From positions 1-15,817 of the forward strand of contig CAXBGT010000133.1 of assembly GCA_963975265.1 (NCBI GenBank): a stretch of 15,817 nt of DNA, written 5' to 3'. Source of the stretch: CAJXUU01 sp963975265. GTDB taxonomy: Bacteria; Bacteroidota; Bacteroidia; Chitinophagales; Saprospiraceae. Positions within the stretch are counted from its first letter, which is position 1; each line of letters opens with the position of its first letter. Both the position numbers and the translations under genes were made by a program. Under the pieces are notes generated by a model, which had not been told where the DNA came from, made no database searches, and worked only from the letters and a program-made list of their open reading frames with translations. Shown one piece after another: positions 9,270-15,817 of the stretch.

Positions 9270-9285
9270 TAATAGTCAACTATTA
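9270..9285. promoter_or_regulatory. Candidate operator upstream of lon
   Basis: TAATAGT-CA-ACTATTA is a perfect inverted repeat with 7-base arms and a 2-base centre, 70-85 bases upstream of the lon ATG. It overlaps the smaller palindrome CTATTAATAG at 9267-9276. Such symmetry suits a dimeric regulator, but AT-rich DNA makes chance dyads fairly common and no known box (CIRCE, LexA) matches. Confidence 0.3.
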
Positions 9286-9388
9286 TTCCATCACGAAATA
9301 CAATGATTTATCTGTAATTCTGTCTATTAAAGTAATACTATATTGACAAATAGTCAGTCAAACTTGCATTCATAGAAAGTGTCTTGAC

Positions 9389-9420
9389 AAAAAATGCGCT
9401 GCAAAATTAATTGCAACGCA
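9389..9420 (-). terminator. Intrinsic terminator of porV
   Basis: On the minus strand, TGCGTTGCA (9420-9412) and TGCAGCGCA (9403-9395) form a 9-base stem with one G-U pair and an 8-base loop, followed at once by six T residues (9394-9389). It begins 48 bases after the porV stop. Stem, loop and T-run meet the standard criteria, and it isolates porU-porV from lon. Confidence 0.88.
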
Positions 9421-9467
9421 CTCTTTTATTTTATTTATTTCCAAATATTGATCTGAATCTCGAGGAT

Positions 9468-10730
9468 TTATTCTTCCTCAGCATATTTAGCTTGATAGCC
9501 TTCAAAATCAAATATCAAACTAAATCTTAACGTATTGTCAAGAGGGTTCCTTCTATTGTTAGTTGGTACTAAATAAGATAAATTGATCCCGAAAATATTA
9601 TATTGAATACCTAGTCCAACTGTAAGGTATTGTCTGTCACCTTTATCTTGGTGCTCCCAGTAGTAACCCGCTCTTACGGCAAATTGCTTATCATACCAGT
9701 ATTCAGTTCCGAACGAAAGTGCCATCTCCTTTATTTCTTCTCCAAATCCACCTTGTGCATCTCCGAATGAACCAAACACACCTGAGAATAATGATTTTTC
9801 TCTGTAATCAGCAATTCCATTCGCATCAGTATCAAAATCATCATTGGCCACTATTGTTCCATCCTCCAATTGAATAGTCTTTGATTGCGGAGAAGGGACA
9901 AGTAACTTATTCAGTTCTAAGTGAAATGACATAGAATTATACTTATCAAAATTCATCAAAAGTCCAGCACCAAAACCTAAATTTGCAGGAAGAAAATCTT
10001 GCACGTCAGCTTGATCAGTATATGAAACTTTAGATCCTAGGTTGGTTATTGCAGCTCCATAAGTCCATTGACTATCATATCCTCCCAGTTTACTCTTCTT
10101 TTTATAGGTAACCCCAATATCCGCTGCAAATGCATTGGCACTATTGATATTTATACCATTTACCTGTTGCCCAGAAGCTAAGTTTGAGTATACATACTTT
10201 GCACTCAAAGATGCAGATAAGTTGTCTCCTAATTTTCTTGCATATGCTACATTGAATTCTAGTTCTCTAGGATTTCCTAATCCAATATTGATACCCTGAG
10301 CATCTGTGAAATTAATCTCACCCAAAGAAAAATACCTAAGTCCAAAACCTACAGTTTGTAGCTTATCTAATTTTTTATATCCTGAAAAGTGTAATAAGAA
10401 TACATCGTTCAAGTTCAGCTCCCTCAACCATGGAGTATAAGTCAAAGCTAATGAAGTTGACTTTTCAGCAAAAGCTAGATTAGAAGCGTTATAATGTATA
10501 GAGTTTGCATCTGGGGTTACTGTAATACCTACATCTCCCATGGCGCCACCTCTGGCATCTGGAGCGATTCTTAAAAAGGGCATTGCTGTAAGAAGTGTAT
10601 TGGGAATACAATCACCGCTTGGGCCTACAAGACAGTTCTTAAAGGGATTATAATAACTTTGACTATATGACACATTAGTTGATATGCATATGGCTAGTAT
10701 AATCGTGGTAGCTTGAATAAGTTTTTTCAT
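9468..10730 (-). CDS. porV: Type IX secretion system outer-membrane protein PorV (LptO)
   Basis: PorV is a 14-stranded FadL-like outer-membrane barrel that collects cargo from the SprA/Sov translocon and shuttles it to the PorU attachment complex. The 420 residues include a signal peptide (1-23, cleavage near S-Y-S-Q) and the family hallmark P-F-L-R-I-A-P-D-A-R-G-G-A-M-G-D at 51-66. Alternating aromatic/polar strands fill the rest, with other family-typical segments such as F-G-D-A-Q-G-G-F before E-E-I-K-E and E-Y-W-Y-D. The only two cysteines of the mature chain, Cys33 and Cys41, lie close together near the N-terminus. Residues 297-308 form an acidic D-x-D-x-N-G-x-x-D loop. The gene follows porU on the same strand but after 231 bases, has a candidate promoter of its own, and ends at a strong terminator. 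Confidence 0.95.
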   Translation of the reverse strand: MKKLIQATTIILAICISTNVSYSQSYYNPFKNCLVGPSGDCIPNTLLTAMPFLRIAPDARGGAMGDVGITVTPDANSIHYNASNLAFAEKSTSLALTYTPWLRELNLNDVFLLHFSGYKKLDKLQTVGFGLRYFSLGEINFTDAQGINIGLGNPRELEFNVAYARKLGDNLSASLSAKYVYSNLASGQQVNGININSANAFAADIGVTYKKKSKLGGYDSQWTYGAAITNLGSKVSYTDQADVQDFLPANLGFGAGLLMNFDKYNSMSFHLELNKLLVPSPQSKTIQLEDGTIVANDDFDTDANGIADYREKSLFSGVFGSFGDAQGGFGEEIKEMALSFGTEYWYDKQFAVRAGYYWEHQDKGDRQYLTVGLGIQYNIFGINLSYLVPTNNRRNPLDNTLRFSLIFDFEGYQAKYAEEE

Positions 10731-10886
10731 TATTTTATTTGAATTGACAACTTACGTAACGAGGTGAATTTCCTATTTATTACGTTCGAAGGTAAATTTC
10801 GAAATTTATTTTCTAAATGTTTATTATGATTTGAATTTTAGCCATTCCATTCTCTAAACTGCATACCTCAGCACCTAATAACGGCG

Positions 10887-10894
10887 CAAAAGTA
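10887..10894 (-). promoter_or_regulatory. Candidate -7 promoter element for porV
   Basis: TACTTTTG on the minus strand matches TAnnTTTG perfectly. A start site a few bases downstream would give porV a 5' leader of roughly 150 bases. The -33 region has no TTG at the expected spacing but is covered by the TGTTC-N6-GAACA dyad. A nearer alternative, TACCTTCG at 10787-10794, would give a leader of about 50 bases. Confidence 0.45.
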
Positions 10895-10929
10895 ATTATT
10901 TTGTTCAATCTAGAACATCTTAGTTAATG

Positions 10930-10956
10930 AAAAAATAGTATTCTTAGTGCTGCACT
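10930..10956 (-). terminator. Weak candidate terminator after porU
   Basis: Six bases after the porU stop, AGTG-CAG-CACT can fold as a 4-base stem with a triloop; a run of six T follows only ten bases later. The short stem and the distance to the T-run make this at best an attenuator, so readthrough into porV is likely. Confidence 0.25.
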
Positions 10957-10961
10957 GTTAC

Positions 10962-13900
10962 TTATAAGATAACAAGTTTTTCAAAATCACTTTCTCTATA
11001 TTGATTAAGTTCTCTTGATACCACTTTAATTTTATATAGATATAAGCCTTTAGCTATCCCTGAACCATAGTCATCCTTAGCATCCCATTTTACATCATCA
11101 ACTCTATAACCACTCGAAAATACATTCTGTTCAATGGTCTTTATTAGTTTTCCAGAGACTGTATAGATATCAACATACACCTCTAAATCAGAACCAACTA
11201 GATCGTGCTCAAACATGAAAGAAGTATTTGTAGAGAAAGGGTTTGGGTAATTGTACACGTTTCTCAATTCCTCACCTTCTTGATCGACCACAGTAAATTC
11301 TATTCTTTCCTCAGCACTGTTGTTCGAAACATCCCAAGCTTTCACAACTAAGGAGTGTTTTCCAGTCTCTATACCTTTCAGCGGAAATCTTACCTTGCCA
11401 CTTGTATAGTCATCTACGTTTGCTTCATAGAATTCATTAAGAATATATGTATTTTTATTATCATCATCTAGAATTGCAGTGATATCATGTCCAATACTCG
11501 TGCCGCTTACATTAATACCAAGGTCATCATTAAGATTAACGAGTAGAATAGGATTTTCATTAGTTGTCCCACCAAATACAAACTTCTCATCGTTCATATA
11601 TAATTCTAGCTCTGGCCCAACATCATCAGCAACTGCATTAGGGTCAGTCCCCCCTACTATGATATTATTGAAATTCCCCGCTGCATCTCTATTTCCTCCA
11701 TCGTATGCATAATAAGATATCCTTCCACTGCCAAATTCATAATTGATATCTTTTGGCATAACAAATGTAAATTCAAACTCACCATTTGTTACACTGGCAG
11801 AACCTTTGAATAAAATATTTCTGTAAACTCCAAATTGCTTTACATTACTTTTAGGATCATTTGCAAGTGTTTCTAAATTCGATTTTTTATCAAATATAGT
11901 AGGGTAAACTGTCCCATTAAAATCTGAGAGTATAGATCCATTTTCATTAGTAACCATTCCTTTTATAGTAACTTTTTCTAATGCACTTATTGTATCAATA
12001 CTAGATACACTTTGACCATTTACTTCAGTTGTTACCACATTAAAAGTAGGTATTGCAATGGTTTGAGAAGGGTCTCCTATCAGTGCAAACTTCCGATCAT
12101 TTGTAACATTTGACGGATTGGTTGTATTATTTTTTGCGGTAGTCATGATTTCTCCGATCGTCTGTGCCCTCCCATCTATTTTCTTAAATATTTGATCGAA
12201 TACTGCCTTTGCTAACCTCTTGTTAGCACTTGCATATACAGCTCTTACAGTGGTAAATAATGCAACTACACCACCATTCGCTTTTTGAATTGCTTCCTCT
12301 CCTGCAGATACCAACGCAGGATCATCATACCCTGTAAATGAGCATGTAGCAGTAATCAATATTGGTAAATGATCAGGATTATTCCAAGTACTTATATCTG
12401 ATATTTTCAACACTCTTTCTTGAGACCACCCCTTAGGCCCACCATGACCCATATAATTTAAAATTAATGCTCCTTTTTGAATAGCAGTATTGATAGCATC
12501 TGAGGCTGCAGGATATCTATCTCCCCCTGGTGTCGACTCTTGTACATAAGAATCAAAATATACTTTTGATTGGTTATAAATAGGATAAGCGGCTTCCACA
12601 CTTTCCGCTAATTCATCCGCTTGATTTACATGTAAATTATTATCTTCATCATCAGCGGCAAAAGCTATTCTTAACCTCCAATCACCGTATGACGCTTTAT
12701 TTATGTCGTAATTTATGACTTTGTCAATTACATCATTTGCCATTTCTCCAGTTGTTACTGGAATTCTTCCTACAGCGATATCTAGTCCACCTCTTAATTT
12801 ATTTTCTCCTTCTTCGTCACTCAATAAAGAATAATAATCGTCAGATGGAAACCCCTCTATTGGATGTAGAGATTCGTCTGTCTCATATACTGGGATAAAA
12901 TTATGATCTGATAGATTTGGTGACAATCCTCTATAGTCATAAGTACCATCACCTAACAATAACATATATTTGAACCCATCATCTCTAACATGCAACATTC
13001 GCGCAAAATCTCTTATTCCCGTTGGATCTACTCTTCCTGAAGAGTATTCATTGTAAACTTTAGTAACATCTACAGTTTCAACTACATATCCATTATGAGA
13101 CCTCCTATGTTCCGCTAATCTCTCTGCAGCTTCTATAAAATCTGGATGGTAGACTATCACAAAGTCGACATTTTGAATCGAATGTAAGTTTTGGTTGGTG
13201 ATTTCTCCTATGGCAACTGGCACTAAATAATTGGTGGCGTCTACATAGTAAAATGTTTTCAACTCCCCTCCTGATGTGTAAATTATCTTATTATTTTGAG
13301 GACTAATGATGGAAGTATTATTTATATCAGTAACATCCCAAACCGTATAACCTGATGTTGGCACTGCCATAGATGCTTTATTAAAAGTCAATGATTTACT
13401 GTCACTTATTCTCAATTGTTCATACTTATTGGTGATTTTTTTTCTGTACTCAAGCTGAATATAATCTAACCAACCCTCATCTGGCGAAGAAGATTTCACA
13501 AATTCCACCTCAATATTGTTAGATCCATTAGACAAGCTTACATCTTCTCTAAATCTTACATTATAAGCATATTGTGATTCTATATCAGATAAACTAACCC
13601 CATTTGCTGTTTTTTTGAATTCCTCATTATTAACTGTGAGGTTTACTTTTGTACTCGTTTCTCCTCTTGCTGCAAAGTTCATTGAAATGGTGCTAATACC
13701 ACCTGTAGCCAAGTCAGAAATATCGAATTTATTCTCAAAACTCTGAGTGGTTTCTAATGCAAAATATTCCCCATACCAATCCTTCCCAGTACCTTCAGTA
13801 CTTGAATAAGTTCCAAGCAAATTAGTCCTTTCATCTTCGTAAATCTGTAAAAAGTCAAACTCCTCACTTTCGTAATCAGCTGTCCCTGTTGAATTTATTG

Positions 13901-14780
13901 ATTGGACACGTTTACCAGCACTTCCATCTATTTTCAAAAAGACAAAATTGTTCTTATCATATACATTCTTCTGATGCGTGTATCCTGAAATCTCACTATC
14001 GAACGACCATTTATCAGGCCCATCGGCATAAAATAGGAAGAATTCATCAGAAGAAATTTTTCCATCCCCACCCACTTCTAATTTAAGCGGTATTTCGGAT
14101 AAATCATCCGGTTGATCTGCACTTGTATTTTGCGGTAATCGCCCTCCAATATTTCCATACAGTTGAAGATTATTTGTATTGATCGTATTTAAATCAATCC
14201 CAAGCTCGCCCGAAAGAAAATCTCCACTTATCTTATAAACTCCTTCATTTGGAATTGCAATCTTGTATATCTTTCCACTGGAGAGTACAGAATTTTCTGA
14301 CATTCCTGGATCTCGTGTTGTTGACATTAATTTTGGCGAATAACTAGCAACCAACTTAAATGACTCAAGTTTTTCGAATCCACTATTTGTTTTTCTGATG
14401 GGAACTATGGAAATATTTGCATCATAATTACTGCCTGATTGAGTTACTAGATAATCGACCTCCCAATCATCTTGGAAACCTATATCTCCTTTTTGCTCTA
14501 GAATATCTATAGAAGATGTTTTAATAGGTTTGATTTTTATGACAAGGTCTCCATTTCCCGGTAACGGTAGATGATGTATCAATCTCACCTTATTAGGCTG
14601 TAAAGCATCAAAAGCTTCACCATCAAAGCCTTGATATGTTAATGCACCCTCACGATTGTGAATGTTTTCAAAATTGCGTTGTTCCCATTTAATGTTTAAT
14701 TCCGAAGTATATGAATCTTGGGCAATAGACAATGTAATAGTAGCAGATAGAAAAATGATTAGAATTGACAGTTTTTTCAT
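10962..14780 (-). CDS. porU: Type IX secretion system sortase PorU (C25 family)
   Basis: PorU is the cell-surface gingipain-like sortase that cleaves the C-terminal domain from T9SS cargo and, in Porphyromonas, links the cargo to A-LPS. The 1272 residues comprise a signal peptide (1-20, cut near S-I-A-Q), an N-terminal beta-rich region to about 535, the caspase-like C25 domain at about 538-908 with catalytic His779 (M-G-H-G-G) and Cys813 (T-A-T-C-S-F), Ig-like segments, and a type A sorting domain from Y-P-N-P-F (1178-1182) to the end. The His-Cys spacing of 34 agrees with known gingipain-type enzymes. Cys813 is the only cysteine I find in the protein. The PorU of Porphyromonas keeps its own sorting domain, and the same is expected here. 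It is followed by porV and transcribed divergently from a PorP/SprF gene; a perfect -7 element precedes it. Confidence 0.97.
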   Translation of the reverse strand: MKKLSILIIFLSATITLSIAQDSYTSELNIKWEQRNFENIHNREGALTYQGFDGEAFDALQPNKVRLIHHLPLPGNGDLVIKIKPIKTSSIDILEQKGDIGFQDDWEVDYLVTQSGSNYDANISIVPIRKTNSGFEKLESFKLVASYSPKLMSTTRDPGMSENSVLSSGKIYKIAIPNEGVYKISGDFLSGELGIDLNTINTNNLQLYGNIGGRLPQNTSADQPDDLSEIPLKLEVGGDGKISSDEFFLFYADGPDKWSFDSEISGYTHQKNVYDKNNFVFLKIDGSAGKRVQSINSTGTADYESEEFDFLQIYEDERTNLLGTYSSTEGTGKDWYGEYFALETTQSFENKFDISDLATGGISTISMNFAARGETSTKVNLTVNNEEFKKTANGVSLSDIESQYAYNVRFREDVSLSNGSNNIEVEFVKSSSPDEGWLDYIQLEYRKKITNKYEQLRISDSKSLTFNKASMAVPTSGYTVWDVTDINNTSIISPQNNKIIYTSGGELKTFYYVDATNYLVPVAIGEITNQNLHSIQNVDFVIVYHPDFIEAAERLAEHRRSHNGYVVETVDVTKVYNEYSSGRVDPTGIRDFARMLHVRDDGFKYMLLLGDGTYDYRGLSPNLSDHNFIPVYETDESLHPIEGFPSDDYYSLLSDEEGENKLRGGLDIAVGRIPVTTGEMANDVIDKVINYDINKASYGDWRLRIAFAADDEDNNLHVNQADELAESVEAAYPIYNQSKVYFDSYVQESTPGGDRYPAASDAINTAIQKGALILNYMGHGGPKGWSQERVLKISDISTWNNPDHLPILITATCSFTGYDDPALVSAGEEAIQKANGGVVALFTTVRAVYASANKRLAKAVFDQIFKKIDGRAQTIGEIMTTAKNNTTNPSNVTNDRKFALIGDPSQTIAIPTFNVVTTEVNGQSVSSIDTISALEKVTIKGMVTNENGSILSDFNGTVYPTIFDKKSNLETLANDPKSNVKQFGVYRNILFKGSASVTNGEFEFTFVMPKDINYEFGSGRISYYAYDGGNRDAAGNFNNIIVGGTDPNAVADDVGPELELYMNDEKFVFGGTTNENPILLVNLNDDLGINVSGTSIGHDITAILDDDNKNTYILNEFYEANVDDYTSGKVRFPLKGIETGKHSLVVKAWDVSNNSAEERIEFTVVDQEGEELRNVYNYPNPFSTNTSFMFEHDLVGSDLEVYVDIYTVSGKLIKTIEQNVFSSGYRVDDVKWDAKDDYGSGIAKGLYLYKIKVVSRELNQYRESDFEKLVIL

Positions 14781-14822
14781 GCTTTATTTAATTCTTGTGT
14801 CTGATTTGGTTTAAGTGCATGT

Positions 14823-14830
14823 CAAATATA
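14823..14830 (-). promoter_or_regulatory. Candidate -7 promoter element for porU
   Basis: TATATTTG on the minus strand is a perfect TAnnTTTG match 42 bases before the porU ATG, giving an expected leader of about 38 bases. No TTG-type -33 box lies at the right spacing, so activation by another factor is possible. Confidence 0.5.
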
Positions 14831-15064
14831 AATTAATTAAACGTGCAGAAGAGTCGATTTTATATATAACAACTTAGAAACGCATTGTGGGCGACTGTAT
14901 TGTAGAAACATTACACTAAATGTCGTCATAAATCATTCCTCACTTTATCTTCACTTTATAAAAATAAATGAACTTCAATTAGCGTTCTCGGGTTCAACAT
15001 ATTCAGAGTTAACTACTAATACTCATTTTGATCAATCAAATCACTAGTGGTAAAAATAAATTTT

Positions 15065-15072
15065 TAGCTTTG
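15065..15072 (+). promoter_or_regulatory. Candidate -7 promoter element for the PorP/SprF gene
   Basis: TAGCTTTG is a perfect TAnnTTTG match 37 bases before the ATG, giving an expected leader of about 33 bases that contains both AAGTCATTT copies or most of them. The -33 region lacks TTG but overlaps the palindrome CACTAGTG. Confidence 0.5.
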
Positions 15073-15109
15073 AAGTCATTTAAGTAAAAAAGTCATTTTA
15101 AATCAGTGG

Positions 15110-15817
15110 ATGAATATTAAAATATTAGGGATATTACTTATTTCTATTCTATATGCTGCCTCAGTGTATGGCCAGGATCCAGTATATTCCCAATATTACA
15201 ATTCACCTATTCTGATTAACCCTTCATTTGCTGGAAACACTCGCGGAGCTTTAGTATCCGTCACATATCGAAATCAATGGCCATCGATTGATAATGCCTA
15301 CAGTACTTACTCGGTAACATATGATCAAAGATGGAATAAATCATCTGGTTTAGGATTGTATGTGACTGCAGATGATTCAGGTAATGGCGCGCTAAAGACC
15401 ACTAAATTAGGCGGTATCTATTCTTATCGCATTAGAGTCAAAGATGAAATGTACATTAAAGGTGGATTAGATATAGCCTTTGGACAAACAAGAATTGACC
15501 AATCTAAGCTTATTTTTCTTGATAATTTAGATCCTCAATTTGGATTGACTACACCAGGAGGAGCATCTTTTCCAACAGCTGAAGTACTTAATCCATCTCC
15601 ATCAAAAAGTTATTTAGATGTATCTTCTGGATTTCTTCTTTATACTCCAAAATTTTATGGAGGGATATCTTTTAAACATATGAATTCTCCGAATATTGAT
15701 TTTATAGATGACTTAACAGGGGAAAAGGGAAAACTACCACTTAGATGGTCGATTCACGGTGGAACTCAAATCAATTTAGACAGAGGCAATAATGGTGAAT
15801 TTGGAACGTTTATATCA
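15110..15817 (+). CDS. PorP/SprF-family type IX secretion membrane protein, C-terminus cut by window edge
   Basis: The frame holds 236 codons and is open at the right edge; family members are usually about 300-340 residues, so roughly a quarter to a third is missing. Residues 1-21 are a signal peptide, and the mature chain opens with the family hallmark Q-D-P-V-Y-S-Q-Y-Y-N-S-P at 22-33 followed by N-P-S-F-A-G at 37-42. The rest shows alternating beta strands with G-L-G-L-Y and G-G-x-Y-S-Y-R type repeats, as expected of an outer-membrane barrel. PorP belongs to the core T9SS of Porphyromonas; SprF helps secrete the adhesin SprB in Flavobacterium, and genomes carry many paralogues, so the exact role is open. 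The gene is divergent from porU, with no adhesin gene upstream. ATG at 15110 was chosen because the signal peptide starts there. Confidence 0.92.
   Translation, partial: MNIKILGILLISILYAASVYGQDPVYSQYYNSPILINPSFAGNTRGALVSVTYRNQWPSIDNAYSTYSVTYDQRWNKSSGLGLYVTADDSGNGALKTTKLGGIYSYRIRVKDEMYIKGGLDIAFGQTRIDQSKLIFLDNLDPQFGLTTPGGASFPTAEVLNPSPSKSYLDVSSGFLLYTPKFYGGISFKHMNSPNIDFIDDLTGEKGKLPLRWSIHGGTQINLDRGNNGEFGTFIS

Larger units (their letters stand above)
9201..9467. other. porV-lon intergenic region
   Basis: This 267-base gap contains the porV terminator at its right side and the lon upstream region at its left. No TAnnTTTG match was found upstream of lon on the minus strand, so the lon promoter is not identified; it may use another sigma factor. 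The lon start is preceded by an alternating TA tract at 9202-9211. A dyad at 9270-9285 is listed separately, and its half, AATAGTCA, recurs once at 9349-9356. Confidence 0.5.
10731..10961. other. porU-porV intergenic region
   Basis: This gap of 231 bases is long for two genes of one machine. From right to left on the minus strand it holds a weak hairpin after porU (10930-10956), an interrupted dyad TGTTC-N6-GAACA at 10902-10917, a perfect -7 element at 10887-10894, and a second, imperfect one (TACCTTCG, 7 of 8) at 10787-10794. The stretch between the perfect element and the porV ATG would be a leader of roughly 150 bases with no open frame of note. Confidence 0.5.
14781..15109. other. Divergent porU / PorP-SprF intergenic region
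   Basis: This 329-base region has no gene. It carries a perfect TAnnTTTG element for each direction: minus at 14823-14830 and plus at 15065-15072. Between them are short repeats: TAGAAAC at 14875-14881 and 14903-14909; TCACTTTAT at 14940-14948 and 14951-14959, one helical turn (11 bases) apart; the 8-base palindrome CACTAGTG at 15042-15049, placed over the expected -33 region of the plus promoter; and AAGTCATTT at 15073-15081 and 15090-15098, 17 bases apart in the plus-strand leader. I see no stable hairpin or RNA gene. Confidence 0.55.

Noticed and set aside
9343..9389. Two plus-strand TTGACA boxes (9343-9348 and 9384-9389)
   Set aside because: Neither has a fitting -10 box, and no plus-strand gene lies downstream for more than 5 kb.
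9201..9467. CIRCE/HrcA or LexA operator upstream of lon and the YdjM-like gene
   Set aside because: No TTAGCACTC-N9-GAGTGCTAA and no LexA-like box was found; the dyad at 9270-9285 differs from both.
11479..14086. Plus-strand frames opposite porU
   Set aside because: Antisense shadows; the porU frame is complete with catalytic residues and sorting domain.

Overview
The window comes from a Bacteroidota chromosome, most likely a gliding or type IX secreting member of the Cytophagales or a relative. Three genes belong to the type IX secretion system (T9SS): porU, porV and a PorP/SprF-family gene. Several intergenic regions carry the Bacteroidota -7 promoter element TAnnTTTG. The DNA is AT-rich and starts are preceded by A/T-rich stretches rather than Shine-Dalgarno sequences. 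Genus assignment is not possible from what is visible.

Layout, left to right. (1) 1-4605, minus: a very large TamB-family envelope protein, open at the left edge, so its C-terminus is missing. (2) 4764-9200, minus: four genes transcribed in the order lon, a YdjM-like membrane metal-dependent hydrolase, a DUF3267-type membrane zincin, folP. The first three are separated by 6 and 4 bases and look like one operon. folP follows after 47 bases and has a perfect -7 element so close to its ATG that the transcript could be leaderless. (3) 9389-9420: a clear intrinsic terminator closing porV, separating the T9SS block from lon. (4) 9468-14780, minus: porU (C25-family sortase with intact His/Cys pair) followed by porV (outer-membrane shuttle barrel), separated by 231 bases that hold a candidate porV promoter. 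(5) 14781-15109: a 329-base divergent intergenic region with candidate promoters in both directions and several short repeats. (6) 15110-15817, plus: the first 236 codons of a PorP/SprF-family gene, running off the right edge.

How the genes work together: PorV binds T9SS cargo after it crosses the outer membrane and hands it to PorU, which removes the C-terminal sorting domain. PorP/SprF proteins are outer-membrane components or helpers of the same system. TamB acts in envelope biogenesis. Lon plus two membrane-embedded putative metalloenzymes form a possible protein-quality-control unit, and FolP makes dihydropteroate for folate.

I see no mobile element, CRISPR array, tRNA or rRNA. Nothing in the window is clearly a new system. 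The best leads are the lon-linked membrane pair, the regulatory sequences around lon and the T9SS genes, and small sequence features of PorU and PorV.
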